In this document: piece after piece, positions 33,258-43,971 of the stretch
How positions within the stretch are numbered: the stretch's first letter is position 1
Layout of the letters: each line of letters starts with the position of its first letter
Source of the DNA: Azorinus chamasolen
Lineage: Eukaryota > Mollusca > Bivalvia > Cardiida > Solecurtidae
NCBI GenBank assembly: GCA_963576725.1
Contig: OY755243.1
Span: 73,368,106-73,432,105, forward strand
Direction: 5' to 3'
DNA: 64,000 nt
Program-made: the position numbers and the translations under genes
Notes under the pieces: model-generated
Database searches by the model: none
What the model saw: only the letters and a program-made list of their open reading frames with translations
Told to the model about the DNA's origin: nothing

Positions 33258-33480
33258 ATAACCCCTTTCCCTGTTCTATGTTTATTCCAAATTTCAATAC
33301 CTACTGAATATTCATGGACAAACTAAGGTAGCCATTTCAGAAAGTAAAGAAACAGATCTATCAATTTCAATTAGCAAACAGAGCAGATCCTGATCAGATG
33401 GCTCCTATAGGAGCCATCTGATCTGGGTCTACTCTGTTTGCAGATGCATGAAAAGGCATTTATATGAAGGAAAGGGATAA
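33258..33480 (+). mobile_element. P1A MITE
   Basis: ATAACCCCTTTCCC and GGAAAGGGATAA are the ends. Hairpin 33374-33441 reads CAGATGGCTCC/GGAGCCATCTG, both arms carrying the same variant. The long arm lacks ~30 bp. Confidence 0.88.
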
Positions 33481-33640
33481 AACATGAACAGTACACCTGG
33501 GGAAGGTGTGGCAGAGTCAGAAATAGCCCCACTGTCAGACAGATGGTGATACAGCACCTCAATTCCATAATCCCACCAGGATTTCATATTTCCTCAACCC
33601 CTGGCCTGTGACAACCAGAGCAAACAGATATATACTAAAA

Positions 33641-33747
33641 TCGTTGTTTCTCTACCAAACTCTATGTTATGACCAATCTTTAGAATCGTCTCTTTGAGAC
33701 GATTCTTAAGAGTGGTCATAACATAGGGTTTGGAGGAGAAATAAAGG
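33641..33747. mobile_element. P6 palindrome
   Basis: TCGTTGTTTCTCTACCAAAC to TTTGGAGGAGAAATAAAGG. The tip CGTCTCTTTGAGACG is identical to that at 5338-5432. Confidence 0.8.
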
Positions 33748-33949
33748 AGTTATTCTTGAAAATGTTTTAACTTACGCATCTGGACCCCTGGCCTATGACA
33801 ATAAGCCAGTATATGCTTTTAGGTTTTGGCATGAAATCAGTTTTGAATGAGAATATTTGAGCCATTCGAAGAAATAAGGTATCCATGTGGAATCATACTA
33901 TAGCAATGAAGATCCACAGCTCTTCAACGAAATAACATCAATTGTATGG

Positions 33950-34037
33950 ATTGCTCCTATAATCCAGCAGCTCCCTGATCTGGGTCTACTCTGTTTGCAA
34001 AGTCATCAAAAGGTGTTTCCATCAGGTAAAGGGTTAA
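33950..34037 (+). mobile_element. P1B right end
   Basis: Half a hairpin (CTCCCTGATCTGGGTCTAC) plus a short arm to TTAA 34034-34037. Confidence 0.7.
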
Positions 34038-34123
34038 CAGCAATAGTATGTCCTTTGCACTACTGAGCTAAACTACCCCTATTTACAGAGCAATAGATAA
34101 ACTTGTGTACTTAGATACTAAAA

Positions 34124-34260
34124 TTGTCATTTCTCTACCAAACCCTATGTTGTGACCACTTTTTAGAATCGTCTCGAAGAGTATGGTATATACTATTTTC
34201 AAATGCTAGCAAACTTGTTTCCCACATTTAAAAGTTTTAAATATGGGAAACACCTTGTAA
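34124..34260. mobile_element. P6 left half and P3-like tail
   Basis: P6 stops at its tip (GAATCGTCTCGAAG). TTTCCCACATTTAAAAG faces a partial inverted copy (AAATATGGGAAA). Confidence 0.5.
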
Positions 34261-34736
34261 AAGGATACCAGGGCAACAGAAAGTACCGATAGAGATGTCA
34301 AAATCATGATTCTGCTTAATTTTTTTCACACTAAAACAGGTTAGACATTACCTGAAAGAGAAACCTGCCTGTTATTACAGATAAGTAAATAATGTAAAAG
34401 CGAAAAAAATAAGCACAGGGTGAAAGGTGGATCGACATGCCAACAGCAATATTGATGCAAGACGTTTTACGAGACTGTAACAGATGCTGTTGGAAGCAAA
34501 TATAATACTGCTTAAATTAACATAAGCCAAAGTTAGTTAACAACAACAATTAAAATGCTCGTAACTGACTGTAAAACAGGAAAACACCTGGTTTTTCTGC
34601 ATGTTTTCTGAATGAAAACTGCTCACACTTGTAACTAGAATAACAATCTTACATATTTTTGTCCTCCGCTGACCCAAACCTTCACATACACACCACCCCC
34701 TACCCCACACCAGACCTTCCCTTCCGCCCATCTCTA

Positions 34737-34737
<1 letters not shown>
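34261..34737. other. Unique DNA running into pyrimidine-rich sequence
   Basis: No exon supported. The last 60 bp become C-rich before the poly-C tract. Confidence 0.4.

Positions 34738-34767
<30 letters not shown>
34738..34767. repeat. Poly-C tract, 30 nt
   Basis: Pure C, 9 bp from a complete P2 element. Confidence 0.95.
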
Positions 34768-34775
34768 AGAGGCCA

Positions 34776-35004
34776 TTAACCCATTCCTCCATAGGCTATA
34801 TTTAGATCAAACCACTTTGAATAAATCTACCGAAAAGGAGCATTAACTAGAGAAACGGAAATTTTTAGAATTTTGTAGTTTGAAACCATTGTGATAAATA
34901 GAGCATTTGCTCCTATAGGAGCAAATGCTCTATTTATCACAATGGTTTCAACAGGTGACTTTTACAGAGGTGTAGAATGGCGTATTTATGGAGGAAAGGG
35001 TTAA
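34776..35004 (+). mobile_element. P2 MITE, reference-quality copy
   Basis: 229 bp, TTAA 34776-34779 and 35001-35004. Hairpin 34882-34949 is a perfect 68-bp palindrome centred on GCTCCTATAGGAGC. Confidence 0.95.
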
Positions 35005-35046
35005 ATACCAGTGAACAAATCTGTTTTAATCTTTTACTATAAAGTT

Positions 35047-35269
35047 TTAACCTTTTTAACACATTGGCAAGCAGATTAGACCAAGATCAGACAGCTAAAG
35101 TAAGAGCCTTCTGATCAGTTTGCTCTTGCTTATGGAATTGTATACCAAAAGATTTGATTCTACAGTTTCTGTCATGACTAAAACACGTGTTTCATTGCTG
35201 ACGTAATTCAGCCCATTGATACTCATAGTCATTATTTCTTGCATGAAATTTCATGGAGCAAAGGGTTAA
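35047..35269 (-). mobile_element. P1B MITE, old copy
   Basis: TTAACCTTTTTAAC and GCAAAGGGTTAA are the ends. Hairpin 35067-35133 is heavily diverged (GCTAAAGTAAGAGCC). Confidence 0.7.
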
Positions 35270-35833
35270 ATTCTTTATAGGAATGTTACGTTAGCAAATG
35301 TTTGGAAGTGTGCGCTAATGTCAGTCAACGATTGCACGATATGCTAACAGTAAACATAGATAAAATCACCTTATCTAGACGCTTGCTGGTTAATGCACCC
35401 TGAATTTCTAAACATTAAGAAAACCTTGTACCAAGACTTCAGAACCTTTTTCTTAACCCATGAGGAATCACCCTCCTGGGTTTTTTTTGTTCACCAATAA
35501 ATCACTGACAGAAAAAACTCTTTCAGACCCAGATAACTATGTTATCATTCCTTTCATTTTCTTTTCATTCCGGATGACAAATACCATAAAAATCTTCGAA
35601 AATATTTACCAGGCATACGATTATGAGAAAAATGATGATTATCAGTTACATTCTGTAACGCAAATAATTTTCAACGCTGTCATAAATTTCACTATCAAAC
35701 TAAATATTTACACTCGTCCTAATCTACTGGAAATATTTCTCAAGTTTCTCCAGTGAAGGATAAATCTGATTCAAGTAAATTTATGATAAACAACACTGAA
35801 CTGCATCAGAATAAAACATTTAAGAATCAAAGA
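35270..35833. other. Unique AT-rich DNA with a 98-codon open frame
   Basis: 35460-35756 (plus) is open with an ATG but has no recognisable homology and a biased Ile/Phe/Asn composition. Probably chance. Confidence 0.3.
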
Positions 35834-36040
35834 TTAACACTTTCCCAAATGAACACTTTAGCATGAATTGATTGCTTCATGAATATTCATTAACTTAAAG
35901 AAAATAATCCAAAAGGGAATTGTTGGCTTAGACAAAAGCGAGATCAGATATTATTCTATAAGCAAACAGAGCAGACCCTGATCAGACAGCTCATACTTGA
36001 ACCATCTGATCTGGGTCTCCTGTGTTAGCAAAGGTGTAAA
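35834..36040 (+). mobile_element. P1B MITE, right end lost
   Basis: TTAACACTTTCCC opens. Hairpin 35962-36029 with diverged tip CTCATACTTGAACC. Confidence 0.65.
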
Positions 36041-36174
36041 ATGGAATCTCTATGTAATGTGCAAACTGTGCAGACCTGTATCTAATGAGGATAAGATCAC
36101 AATTAAATTTTCAGAGTGTGAAAAAGGTTGAACAGCAAATTCCTACCCCTGAAAAAGCAACGAAATTATAACGA

Positions 36175-36390
36175 TCCTTCAACTTATATGAATATTCATG
36201 TAAGAAATATTGGCACATTGGACATTAAATTTTATTAGCTGACTTTATAATGGTAACTTACACATTTTTTTTTTGGTGGAATCGGACCTATATAATTTCA
36301 TAGGCAAACAGATTATAAGACCTAGATCAGATAGCTCCTACCCTGTTTGCAAAGGTGTGAAAAGATGTTTCCACAAGGTACAGGGTTTAA
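36175..36390 (+). mobile_element. P1B MITE with collapsed hairpin
   Basis: TTATATGAATATTCATG starts it. The hairpin at 36303-36350 misses the right arm from the tip on. TTAA 36387-36390 is shared with the next element. Confidence 0.7.
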
Positions 36391-36630
36391 CCCTTTCCTT
36401 CATATAAATGTGTTTTCATGCATTTGCAAACAGAGAAGACCAAGATCAGATGGCTCCTTTAGGAGCTGTCTGATCAGGGTCTGCTAACGGCATTTGAAAG
36501 ATCTGTATCTTTACTCTCTTAAATGGCTACAATATTCCACCTTCCATATTTCATTTTAACTTATAATTTTGTCCATGAAAATTCAGTAGGTATTAAAATT
36601 TGGAATAAACAGAGAACAGGGAAAGGTTAA
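36387..36630 (-). mobile_element. P1A MITE sharing its TTAA with P1B
   Basis: TTAACCCTTTCCTTC to GGGAAAGGTTAA. Hairpin 36426-36486 lacks the last ~8 bp of the right arm. Confidence 0.88.
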
Positions 36631-36911
36631 AGTATGAACAATTTTTTTCAGCATGATAATGGTTAATATTTCTCTTAATTGCATTGCTAGATCATCTTGG
36701 ATAAAAATAAACAGTTGCTGGACATGCCCACCAAGAATTCTCACATTTCCAAAAACAACCCCACGCACTCTCGTCTAAATGGCACCCAGACATGTTACAT
36801 CTGACCGTATCCCTCACCCACTGACACCAGGAAGCTAAGAAATGTTTCCAAGTTTTGATAGCAAGACAAATCTAAACATGTTTCTGTGCTTCTAAGGATA
36901 TAAAAGACATG

Positions 36912-37130
36912 CTTTATCCCTTATCATGTTCTATATATATATTCCAAATGTCAATACCTACTGAGTATTCATAGACAAAATAGTTATAATGAAATATGAA
37001 ATTTTGGAACAGTGTGACCCTTTTAGAAAGTAAAGAAACAGACCTTTCAAATTCTATTAGCAAACAGAGCAGACCCTGATCAGACAGCTCCATCTGATCT
37101 GAGTCTATTGTTTGCAAATGCTTTTGGGAA
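36912..37130 (+). mobile_element. P1A MITE, right end lost
   Basis: TTTATCCCTTATC opens. Hairpin 37060-37114 lacks one GGAGC half-tip. It runs into P4 sequence. Confidence 0.7.
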
Positions 37131-37142
37131 ACTATTGACTGA

Positions 37143-37210
37143 GTGTCAAACAGTTTGGATCCTGATGAGACACCGTGTTTCTCCACATTTCATCTGGATG
37201 CAAAAGTGAT
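37143..37210. mobile_element. P4 palindrome
   Basis: TCAAACAGTTTGGATCCTGA and TTCATCTGGATGCAAAAGTG around GTGTTTCTCCAC. Confidence 0.5.
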
Positions 37211-38071
37211 TCAGACTACACATGGCGAGATTAAAGCTAAAGGCTAACTAACCATAATTTGCACGGCTAAAGAACATGAAAGCTTTTCCAGTCCAGACAT
37301 AATTTCAACTTTAGAACTGCAAGGGAGTGCCAACAATTAGGTCTGACAACCACAATTCTAGCTTTCAAATCGATCCAGTTACAGGCCATGTTATAATACT
37401 TTTTACGAATGGCGTAGACCCTGACCAGACAGCTTCTACTGCAGCCTATTTACCGGTAGTCAAACAGTATCTCATTATTGTGAACAAGTCATTTTGTAAA
37501 ATTGTGTACATGTCACTGTCATTTGCAAACAGTGTAGACGCCAGAAAAAGTACCGTTGATGATATGCTTTTTTCATTGTGCTACCCAGTTATAATTTGCT
37601 CACTCTGAACATACTTATATTATTTTTTTTCTTTTGTGTATCTAGGTTGAAGGGAGGGACAAACAGAGAGGAAACACAAGTCTTGGTTGTTCTGCTGGGA
37701 TGAGGCACCACAGTTTGATAGGTCCTGACATGTTGACACCTTTACATCGTGGGGTACTGTAGTAATTGGCTATCTAGATAGCTACAGAGTCATCAAGCTG
37801 CGGCATTTATTCCACATTTACCCTGACTCAGCACCTATCATCCATGCGCTGTGTATGATTTATGTAGTTAAGTACATTTATTGCATCAAAGATGTTTTTA
37901 TCAGGTAAAGGCTTAAATACTTCATGAATCTTTGTCAAAATGTTTTTTTCAAATGTTGCAACATCACACGCATCCTGGCTATATTGAATATCCAGATTTT
38001 CATGACCAGAAACAAAATAATTTTGAAACGCAATTTCTTAACATACATGTGATAGTTTCGATATTCATCTA
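37211..38071. other. Unique DNA with P3-type relicts
   Basis: ATGGCGTAGACCCTGACCAG (37409) and CATTTGCAAACAGTGTAGAC (37520) are isolated P3 arms. Otherwise nothing. Confidence 0.4.
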
Positions 38072-38304
38072 TTAACTCTATACTCCACAGAGACACATTT
38101 CGACACTTTTGTAAAAAGAGTTGACTTAAATCAGAACTCCTGTACGAGCCGTCTGATCAGGGTCTGCTCTGTTTGCTTACAGAATATCTTAGATCTGATT
38201 CTATACTATTTTTCACTTATTTTCAAAATGAAATAACTATAACCATTAATCAATGTTCAAAATGGATAGAGTCTGCCATGAATATTCATTTAGTAAAGGC
38301 TTAT
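38072..38304 (-). mobile_element. P1B MITE
   Basis: TTAACTCTATACTCC to AGTAAAGGCTTAT. The hairpin (38110-38176) has an eroded left arm. Confidence 0.7.
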
Positions 38305-38522
38305 CCCATTCCCTCATTTTGATGCCTCTGTAAAAGTCACTTTATGAAACCATTGTGATAAATAGAGCATTTGCTCCTATGGAGCAAATGCTCTATTTAT
38401 CACAATGGTTTCAAAACTACACCATTCTAAAAAAAAATCCTTTTCCCTAGTAAATGCTCCTTTTTTGATAGATTTATTCAAAGCGTCCGTGTCTAAAAAC
38501 AGCCTATGAGGGAAAGGGTTAA
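38301..38522 (-). mobile_element. P2 MITE sharing TTAT with P1B
   Basis: TTATCCCATTCCC to GGAAAGGGTTAA, 222 bp. Hairpin 38346-38412 with shortened tip GCTCCTATGGAGC. Confidence 0.9.
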
Positions 38523-38844
38523 TCTGCAAAATATATCCATCCAGAAATTTAATTGGCCTAAATGGGTCTGCAATAAAGAAACACCATAGAGTCACAAAAC
38601 TATCTACTGAACAATTACAAAGACATGAAGGTCATTTTTATGACAACATACATTAACCTAACATACACCATGTGTATGTATTCCTTCTTCTGAAGTAGAA
38701 CAGTATGGCATCAATGGTGAATAGGGCTAATTACTTACCCTAATTGTCCTATAAGTAATCAGAAACCCATTATTCCCATCTCAATCAATTTGTAAAGCTG
38801 AATGATTTAAATGGACACCATTTTGATAATTCTAAATTCAACGG

Positions 38845-38944
38845 ACATTATAGCGAATAGTGAAGACCCTGATCAAACTGCTCCCGAGATCCTGCTCTCT
38901 GATTGCTACTGTATGAACACTGTTTATATGAAGGAAAGAGTTAA
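38845..38944. mobile_element. P1/P3 fragment
   Basis: GCGAATAGTGAAGACCCTGA with a short arm ending GGAAAGAGTTAA. Confidence 0.45.
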
Positions 38945-38954
38945 TATTTTCAAT

Positions 38955-39125
38955 ACTGAAGTATCACAGATGATTAGCTCATTAGTGTTTAACTATGAGA
39001 CCACTCAGTATGAAAGGCTTAAACTTGCTAGAGGATTTACAATGACAAGTAATGCACACCCTGATCAGAGGGTTCCTCTAGGAGCCCTCTGATCTAGGTC
39101 TACACTAATGCAAATGACATTGCAC
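38955..39125 (+). mobile_element. P3 MITE
   Basis: The long arm is followed by hairpin 39044-39111 with tip TTCCTCTAGGAG. The left end is not clean. Confidence 0.6.
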
Positions 39126-39509
39126 ATGTGTCAGGCATTCAAAATAATACTTGTGGACTTGACTGCCTGCATTTGCTGAGTTTGGCCCATCAGTCACTGT
39201 TGACAGCAGTCAGACTCCCAGTCCTGTGATATCAACGTTGTATCTAGGTGACCTCTCGATCAACCGTTTCCGATGTGATCTGTTCTGCGATTGCTACTGT
39301 CTGAACACTGTATGATGTATATCATCTGCTGTTCTCAAGGAATACAGTGCATACAACATATTTAATGCTTTACCTGATGGCTATGCATGTTAGAAACAAA
39401 TTAACATCATAAATTATAATTACCAGTAGCTGGATTTTTATTATAACATTACGAAGAAGGATTTTTTTTTTACCATGGCAGAATCTGTAAAATCAAATCT
39501 ACAGTCTTT
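39126..39509. other. Unique DNA
   Basis: CTGCGATTGCTACTGTNTGAACACTGT is similar to 38899-38925, so there is a short local duplication. No exon. Confidence 0.35.
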
Positions 39510-39757
39510 TTAACCCTTTCCCTGTTCAGTATTCATGTAAGAAATAATGACATCATGAATATTAATTAGATTATTTTTTATAATGGCATATAGATTCAGG
39601 ATCTGTTCAGGCAAAAACTTAGAATCAGATCTATTATAATTTCATTTATAAGCAAACATCGCAGACCCTGATCAGACAGCTCCTACAGGAGCCGTCTGAT
39701 CTGGGTCTACTCTGTTTGCCAATGCATGAAAAGTCATTTATATGAGGGAAAGGGTTA
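39510..39757 (+). mobile_element. P1B MITE
   Basis: 248 bp with both TTAA and clean CCCTTTCC/GGAAAGGG tips. Hairpin 39652-39719. Confidence 0.93.
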
Positions 39758-39866
39758 ATCAATCAGAACAGACCCTGATCAGACAGCTCCACAACGAGCC
39801 ATCTGATCTGGGTCTACTCTGTTTGCAAAGGCATGAACAGGCATGTTTATGAATTAAAGGGATTAA
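39758..39866 (+). mobile_element. P1B right half in tandem with the previous copy
   Basis: It starts within the hairpin left arm (AGAACAGACCCTGATCAGAC) and ends at TTAA 39863-39866. Probably a partial second insertion or unequal duplication. Confidence 0.65.
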
Positions 39867-40104
39867 TGATCTTTATTGTTAACGAAAAGTCGGTATTCAA
39901 AGCGACAAAAATATGCACCTATAGGAAAAGTACAAATAATGATTAATTCCAAACTACCACCCCCACACCGATGTAACAAACTGTTTCACCGCCAAATAAA
40001 GTTTGAATACATTTATCTGCAGTTTCTTTTCAAAAGTAATGCTGAGTTTGCATAGATTTCATGAATTCACCAATGCGGCGTAAAAAGGGTTGAAGTTGAT
40101 GTTT

Positions 40105-40309
40105 TAGCCCTTTAATTCATATAAACGCCTTTTCAGAAGCCATCTAATCGGGTCTGCTCTGTTTGCTAATGGAATTTGATGGACCTGTTTTCCTTAGTTT
40201 CTAAATGGCTACAATGTTCCACCTTCTATATTTCACTATAACTACTTTGTCCATGAACATTCAATAGGTATTGAAATTTGGAATAAACATAGAATAGGGA
40301 AAGGGTTAA
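40105..40309 (-). mobile_element. P1A MITE with left hairpin arm deleted
   Basis: TAGCCCTTTAATTC opens. The hairpin retains only AGAAGCCATCTAATCGGGTC. TTAA 40306-40309. Confidence 0.75.
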
Positions 40310-40359
40310 GTTTTCCATTATTGCCCTTTCAATGTTATTGCCGATGTATTGACCCTTTG

Positions 40360-40510
40360 AATGCAAGAATCAAATTATCTGTTATTTGCAAACAGTGTAG
40401 ACCCAGGTCAGAGGGCTCCTAGAAGAGCCCTCTGACCAGGGTCTGCACTGTTTGTCAGTCTAAAATTATTTCATCAAAGTTTAGATTTCTTACTACATGG
40501 ACTGCCGTTT
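40360..40510 (-). mobile_element. P3 MITE, partial
   Basis: TTTGAATGCAAG precedes hairpin 40388-40454 with GGGCTCCTAGAAGAGCCC. The long arm decays after 40500. Confidence 0.65.
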
Positions 40511-40748
40511 AGTAATGATAAACTAGTCCATTTGTCAAGGATAGTGACTGCTTGGACCCAACCCAGAGAAAGCCAGAGGCTTATCAGCAGACAGTCAGAC
40601 TGTGATTGATTTTACTGTCTGAAATAATACTCATCATTGGCAAGAAAGCAAGAGGGAATCAATGTCGAATATACCTGCTGTTGTTTACAAACATGAATCA
40701 AATATGTTCTAAAGGAATGAGAAATGGGTTTCCTGTTCCAAAGCATAA

Positions 40749-40973
40749 TTAACTCTTGATGCCATTTGGAAAAAGGAGTAGGCCAAGATCAGACGACTCC
40801 TGTAGGAGCCATCTGATCAAGGTCTGCTCTGTTTGCTAATGGAATCTGATATCTGTTTCTTTACTTTCTAAAATGGCTACAATGTTTCACCTTCCATATT
40901 TCAGTACATTTTGTCCATGAATAGTCTGTAGGAATTGAAATTTGAAATAAACATAGAACAGGGAAAGGGTCAA
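40749..40973 (-). mobile_element. P1A MITE
   Basis: TTAACTCTTGATGCC and AGGGAAAGGGTCAA are the ends. Hairpin 40768-40836 with tip CTCCTGTAGGAG. Confidence 0.82.
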
Positions 40974-41084
40974 CCCTGTTCTGCATAATACAGTCTTATG
41001 CCTCCACAAACATAGTAGACCCAGATCAAAATACAATATATCTATTCTAACAACCTTGGCTCTTACAAAAATCAACATACTACC

Positions 41085-41260
41085 TAACCTTTTGAATGTG
41101 AGAAATGAGTGTACCGACATTTTCAAATTGTGTCGATCTAGATCAAAGGGCTGTGTGTGGAGCCCTCTAATCAGAATCTGCACTGTTCGCCATTCAAAAT
41201 CTCGCAAATTATACCCTTTCTAACTGAATGGACTCCTAAAATTAAACAGATATGGACCAG
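41085..41260 (-). mobile_element. P3 MITE, diverged
   Basis: GAATGTGAGAAATGAGTG precedes a hairpin near 41128-41191 with tip GGGCTGTGTGTGGAGCCC. Confidence 0.55.
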
Positions 41261-41568
41261 CTCACTTAAATGATATAGCACTCAAAGTGTACATGATCTT
41301 TGTAATGCTCATTTCAAACAGAAAATTCTGACAACCTTTCCTCCCCCAGGAGCCATCTATCCAAAACAGCCCTTTTACCAGACACTTGATGGGGTTTTTC
41401 ATTGTGTAAACATCTTGAATTTTAAGGACTACATGTTATTTTAACAACATCCTTTTCAGGTTTGTGTAAATAAGTGTTAGCCTTTTTAAATATCAAACAT
41501 AGATGGACCCATATCACATTCTGAGTGAGTCTGTACTCTATAATCACATGCTGTTTGTATTTCACCAA

Positions 41569-41776
41569 TACAGTAGATCACCTCTAAACCTGAAATCTAT
41601 TTAAGAACAATGTTGGTATTTTTCGGCAGGCGACTGCTTAATGCAGGGTGAGAGTCATGCAGAAAGCTCCTAGAGGAGCTTTCTGCACGACTCTCAGCCT
41701 GCATTAAGCTGCCACCTGCCTGAAAGACCGGTTTTGATACTAGTTTTAATGTCCGGTTAAGGGAGGGTTTACTGTA
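41569..41776. mobile_element. P5 MITE
   Basis: TA-flanked (41569-41570; 41775-41776), 208 bp. Inner stem 41625-41720 is nearly perfect with centre AAGCTCCTAGAGGAGCTT. Confidence 0.85.
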
Positions 41777-41829
41777 CCATATAAACACTATTACAGCAAC
41801 AGATCAATGTGCATACTCAAGTACTAAAC

Positions 41830-41885
41830 TCATCATTTCTTCACCAAACCCTATGTTGTGGCAACCCTTTAGAATCGTCTCTTCC
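41830..41885. mobile_element. P6 left half
   Basis: TTCTTCACCAAACCCTATGT stops at the tip GAATCGTCTCTTCC. Confidence 0.6.
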
Positions 41886-42412
41886 TGAAAATGTTTTAAT
41901 TGACGCAGCTTATCTGTAGCTCTGTATTATACATCTAATTATAACATAACACGTGGCTTCAGCGTGACGTAACACTATCATTTATTTTTTGATAATCATG
42001 GGCATATATTCACTAGTGAATAACATTCGAACGACCGAATGACATTCGAACGATTCATACGCGCTGTCAAAACAAACAAACTGGCAGACGGTGGTCGACC
42101 TACCTGTCCACGATTGAGTCACGATAGATGGCAAAGGATTGTTGGCACTTGCGCCTTAATTTCGATAAAATAATACAAATTGTAATCGCTGTCAGGAATC
42201 ATATACAAAATGTATGCCAAAAAAGACCTACCAGCTACTCTGACCCATACAATCCATTCTACATTTAAAATGCCTCCTCAACTTTGCATTTTCTTCACCG
42301 CATGCCCTTTTGTTTATGCAGATTTCTACTCATACAAATATCTCATCAATCAACAACAATAGTCATCTGAATCCAGCACAGCACAAACATATTTCAAATA
42401 TGCTATACTCAC

Positions 42413-42562
42413 TAACTCAGCTGATCGCGAAAATCTTCCTCCTGTTCCAACACATTTTATGCAGCAGTTCGTACTGAATCTTTTGTCCATTTCAAACATT
42501 TTCACTGAACTTGAATCGAGATTTTTTTCTCGGTGGAAATGTCCATGTCCATGTGTATACAT
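42413..42562 (-). CDS. Candidate alternative first exon in the spectraplakin intron
   Basis: An ATG at 42562-42560 opens 50 codons (MYTHGHGHFHREKN at the start, GRFSRSAEL at the end). They run into GTGAGT at a phase-0 position, compatible with splicing to an exon that follows ILHFQ. Upstream on the minus strand lie a TATATTAA motif (42581-42588) and a perfect TGACGTCA (42704-42711). The surrounding ~1 kb is unusually free of MITEs and relatively CpG-containing. No protein homology was recognised. It may be 5' UTR or non-coding. Confidence 0.22.
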
Positions 42563-42580
42563 AAAACACTAATGAAGGGC

Positions 42581-42711
42581 TTAATATACCAAAACGAAGG
42601 CGCATTTCGAATCCCATTGACAGTGAGTGTCGGACGTGTTGGCGACTGTAATGTAGGTCTTCATGTAAATGGCGCGCTTTACATAGACACATGTTGTGTA
42701 CAATGACGTCA
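42581..42711 (-). promoter_or_regulatory. Possible promoter: TATA-like box and CRE-like palindrome
   Basis: TATATTAA (minus strand, 42588-42581) and the 8-bp palindrome TGACGTCA (42704-42711) lie just upstream of the open exon at 42562. GGCGCGC is nearby (42670s). The TATA box is only ~20 bp before the ATG, so the real start codon would have to be a later one. This is suggestive only. Confidence 0.2.
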
Positions 42712-43025
42712 TAATGTGACGTGTTTGTAACTATGTATGTCAAAACTGTAACTCAAAACTTATTTTGACGTGTTTCTGTATGTTTTTGTATCATAAACTA
42801 TCACAGTTAAATTGAATACCAGAGAGGTCTGAATTAGATCCTGGTTGATATGACAGTAAGTAAAAAATAAAGTTGGAAAATTTGGACCTACTTTGTCCCA
42901 GTTACCTAGCGAACCTAATAACACCTTTCATTCATCATTTCTATATGTAAGGAGAATTTATAACAATCCACGTTACTGCTGAAATATTGGCTGCAAATAA
43001 CATTTGTGTGTGTTATGTTATAAAT

Positions 43026-43171
43026 AGGATCTTGCATTCGTGTTCATGATTATTGGATTTATTAAATTCGTCTTTTTAAAACGATAAAAAACTCGCTAAA
43101 GCTCGTTTTTTATCGTTTTAAAAAGACTCATTTAATAAATCCAATAATCAAGAACACTCTTGTAAGATCCT
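43026..43171. repeat. 146-bp inverted repeat, single copy
   Basis: Arms of ~70 bp run from AGGATCTTGCATTCGTGTTC to a mirrored end. The centre CTCGCTAAAGCTCG includes CGAGC/GCTCG. A few unpaired differences. No other copy found. Confidence 0.8.
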
Positions 43172-43231
43172 CTATATAATAAGAGTCGCCATTTCCACAT
43201 TTCAGAGATTATTTTTTTTTATCTTAGCCCT

Positions 43232-43700
43232 TTCCTTTGTGAATATTTATTCGAGAACTCATGACTTCATGAATATTCGTCAACTTAATTTTTATGATGG
43301 CCAATGAACAAGGTTCTATTTATATTTCAAATGATAATAATGACCAGTTGTGAAGACCCTGATCAAACTGCTCTACACTAATTGACTAAGTCTGTCTGTC
43401 TGAATTTTTAGGATAATTAGGATAATAAACACAACAAATTAATTCAGTACCATCTTTATCCTAAATATTCAACCATTAAACCTTCCCTATCCACTGGTAA
43501 ATAATAAGTTTAATAAGTCCGTTATGCACCATATTTTTTTTGCAAATGATACAGTTACTAATGAACCAGCAAATTGTGCAGACCCTGATCAAACTGCTCC
43601 TGAAGGAGCAGTTTGATCTGGGTCTACACTATTTGCCAGTCTGTCATTCTGAATTATTAGGATGATTAGGATAATAAAGAACAACAAAGTAATTATATTA
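43232..43700. repeat. Direct duplication around a P3-like palindrome
   Basis: GGATAATTAGGATAATAAA (43413) recurs as GGATGATTAGGATAATAAA (43660) with flanks. The second copy holds hairpin 43569-43636 (tip CTCCTGAAGGAG). The first holds only a collapsed GAAGACCCTGATCAAACTGC. Confidence 0.6.
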
Positions 43701-43815
43701 ATCAGTATTAATCATTGCTGCTGGGTTGATGGATGGTTACAATTAAACAATCAGGTGAAACGCCCGACAGAGAAATTATCTTTTATACATGTATCCATTC
43801 CTGGCTTTACATGGC

Positions 43816-43968
43816 TAGACGGAAATGCAACTGGAAGCACCTCTGCTCCTAACCAAATGGAAAGGATAGACAGAAATGCCACTGGCAGTAGTTTAGCTTC
43901 CAATCAAATGTGAAAGTTAGACAGAAATGCCAACGGCAGCAGCTTAGCTCCAAACCAAACATTAAGCA
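43816..43968 (+). repeat. Three 51-bp tandem units, potentially 17-residue repeats
   Basis: Units begin TAGAC at 43816, 43867 and 43918, exactly 51 bp apart. In one plus frame they read (D)GNATGSTSAPNQM, DRNATGSSLASNQM and, after one TGA, DRNANGSSLAPNQT. N-A-T/N-G-S sequons recur. No splice context or homology was found, so this may be a decayed coding repeat or chance. Confidence 0.5.
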
Positions 43969-43971
43969 ATA

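Larger units (their letters stand above)
41886..43025. other. MITE-free ~1.1-kb stretch with raised CpG
   Basis: No palindromic family is present. It holds the candidate promoter/first exon described separately and a 19-bp-spaced duplication of ACATTCGAACGA (42023, 42042). This is the longest repeat-poor stretch on this side of the CH1 exons. Confidence 0.5.

Noticed and set aside
34537..34776. Open frame starting with poly-glycine (minus)
   Set aside because: Product of the poly-C tract read on the other strand.
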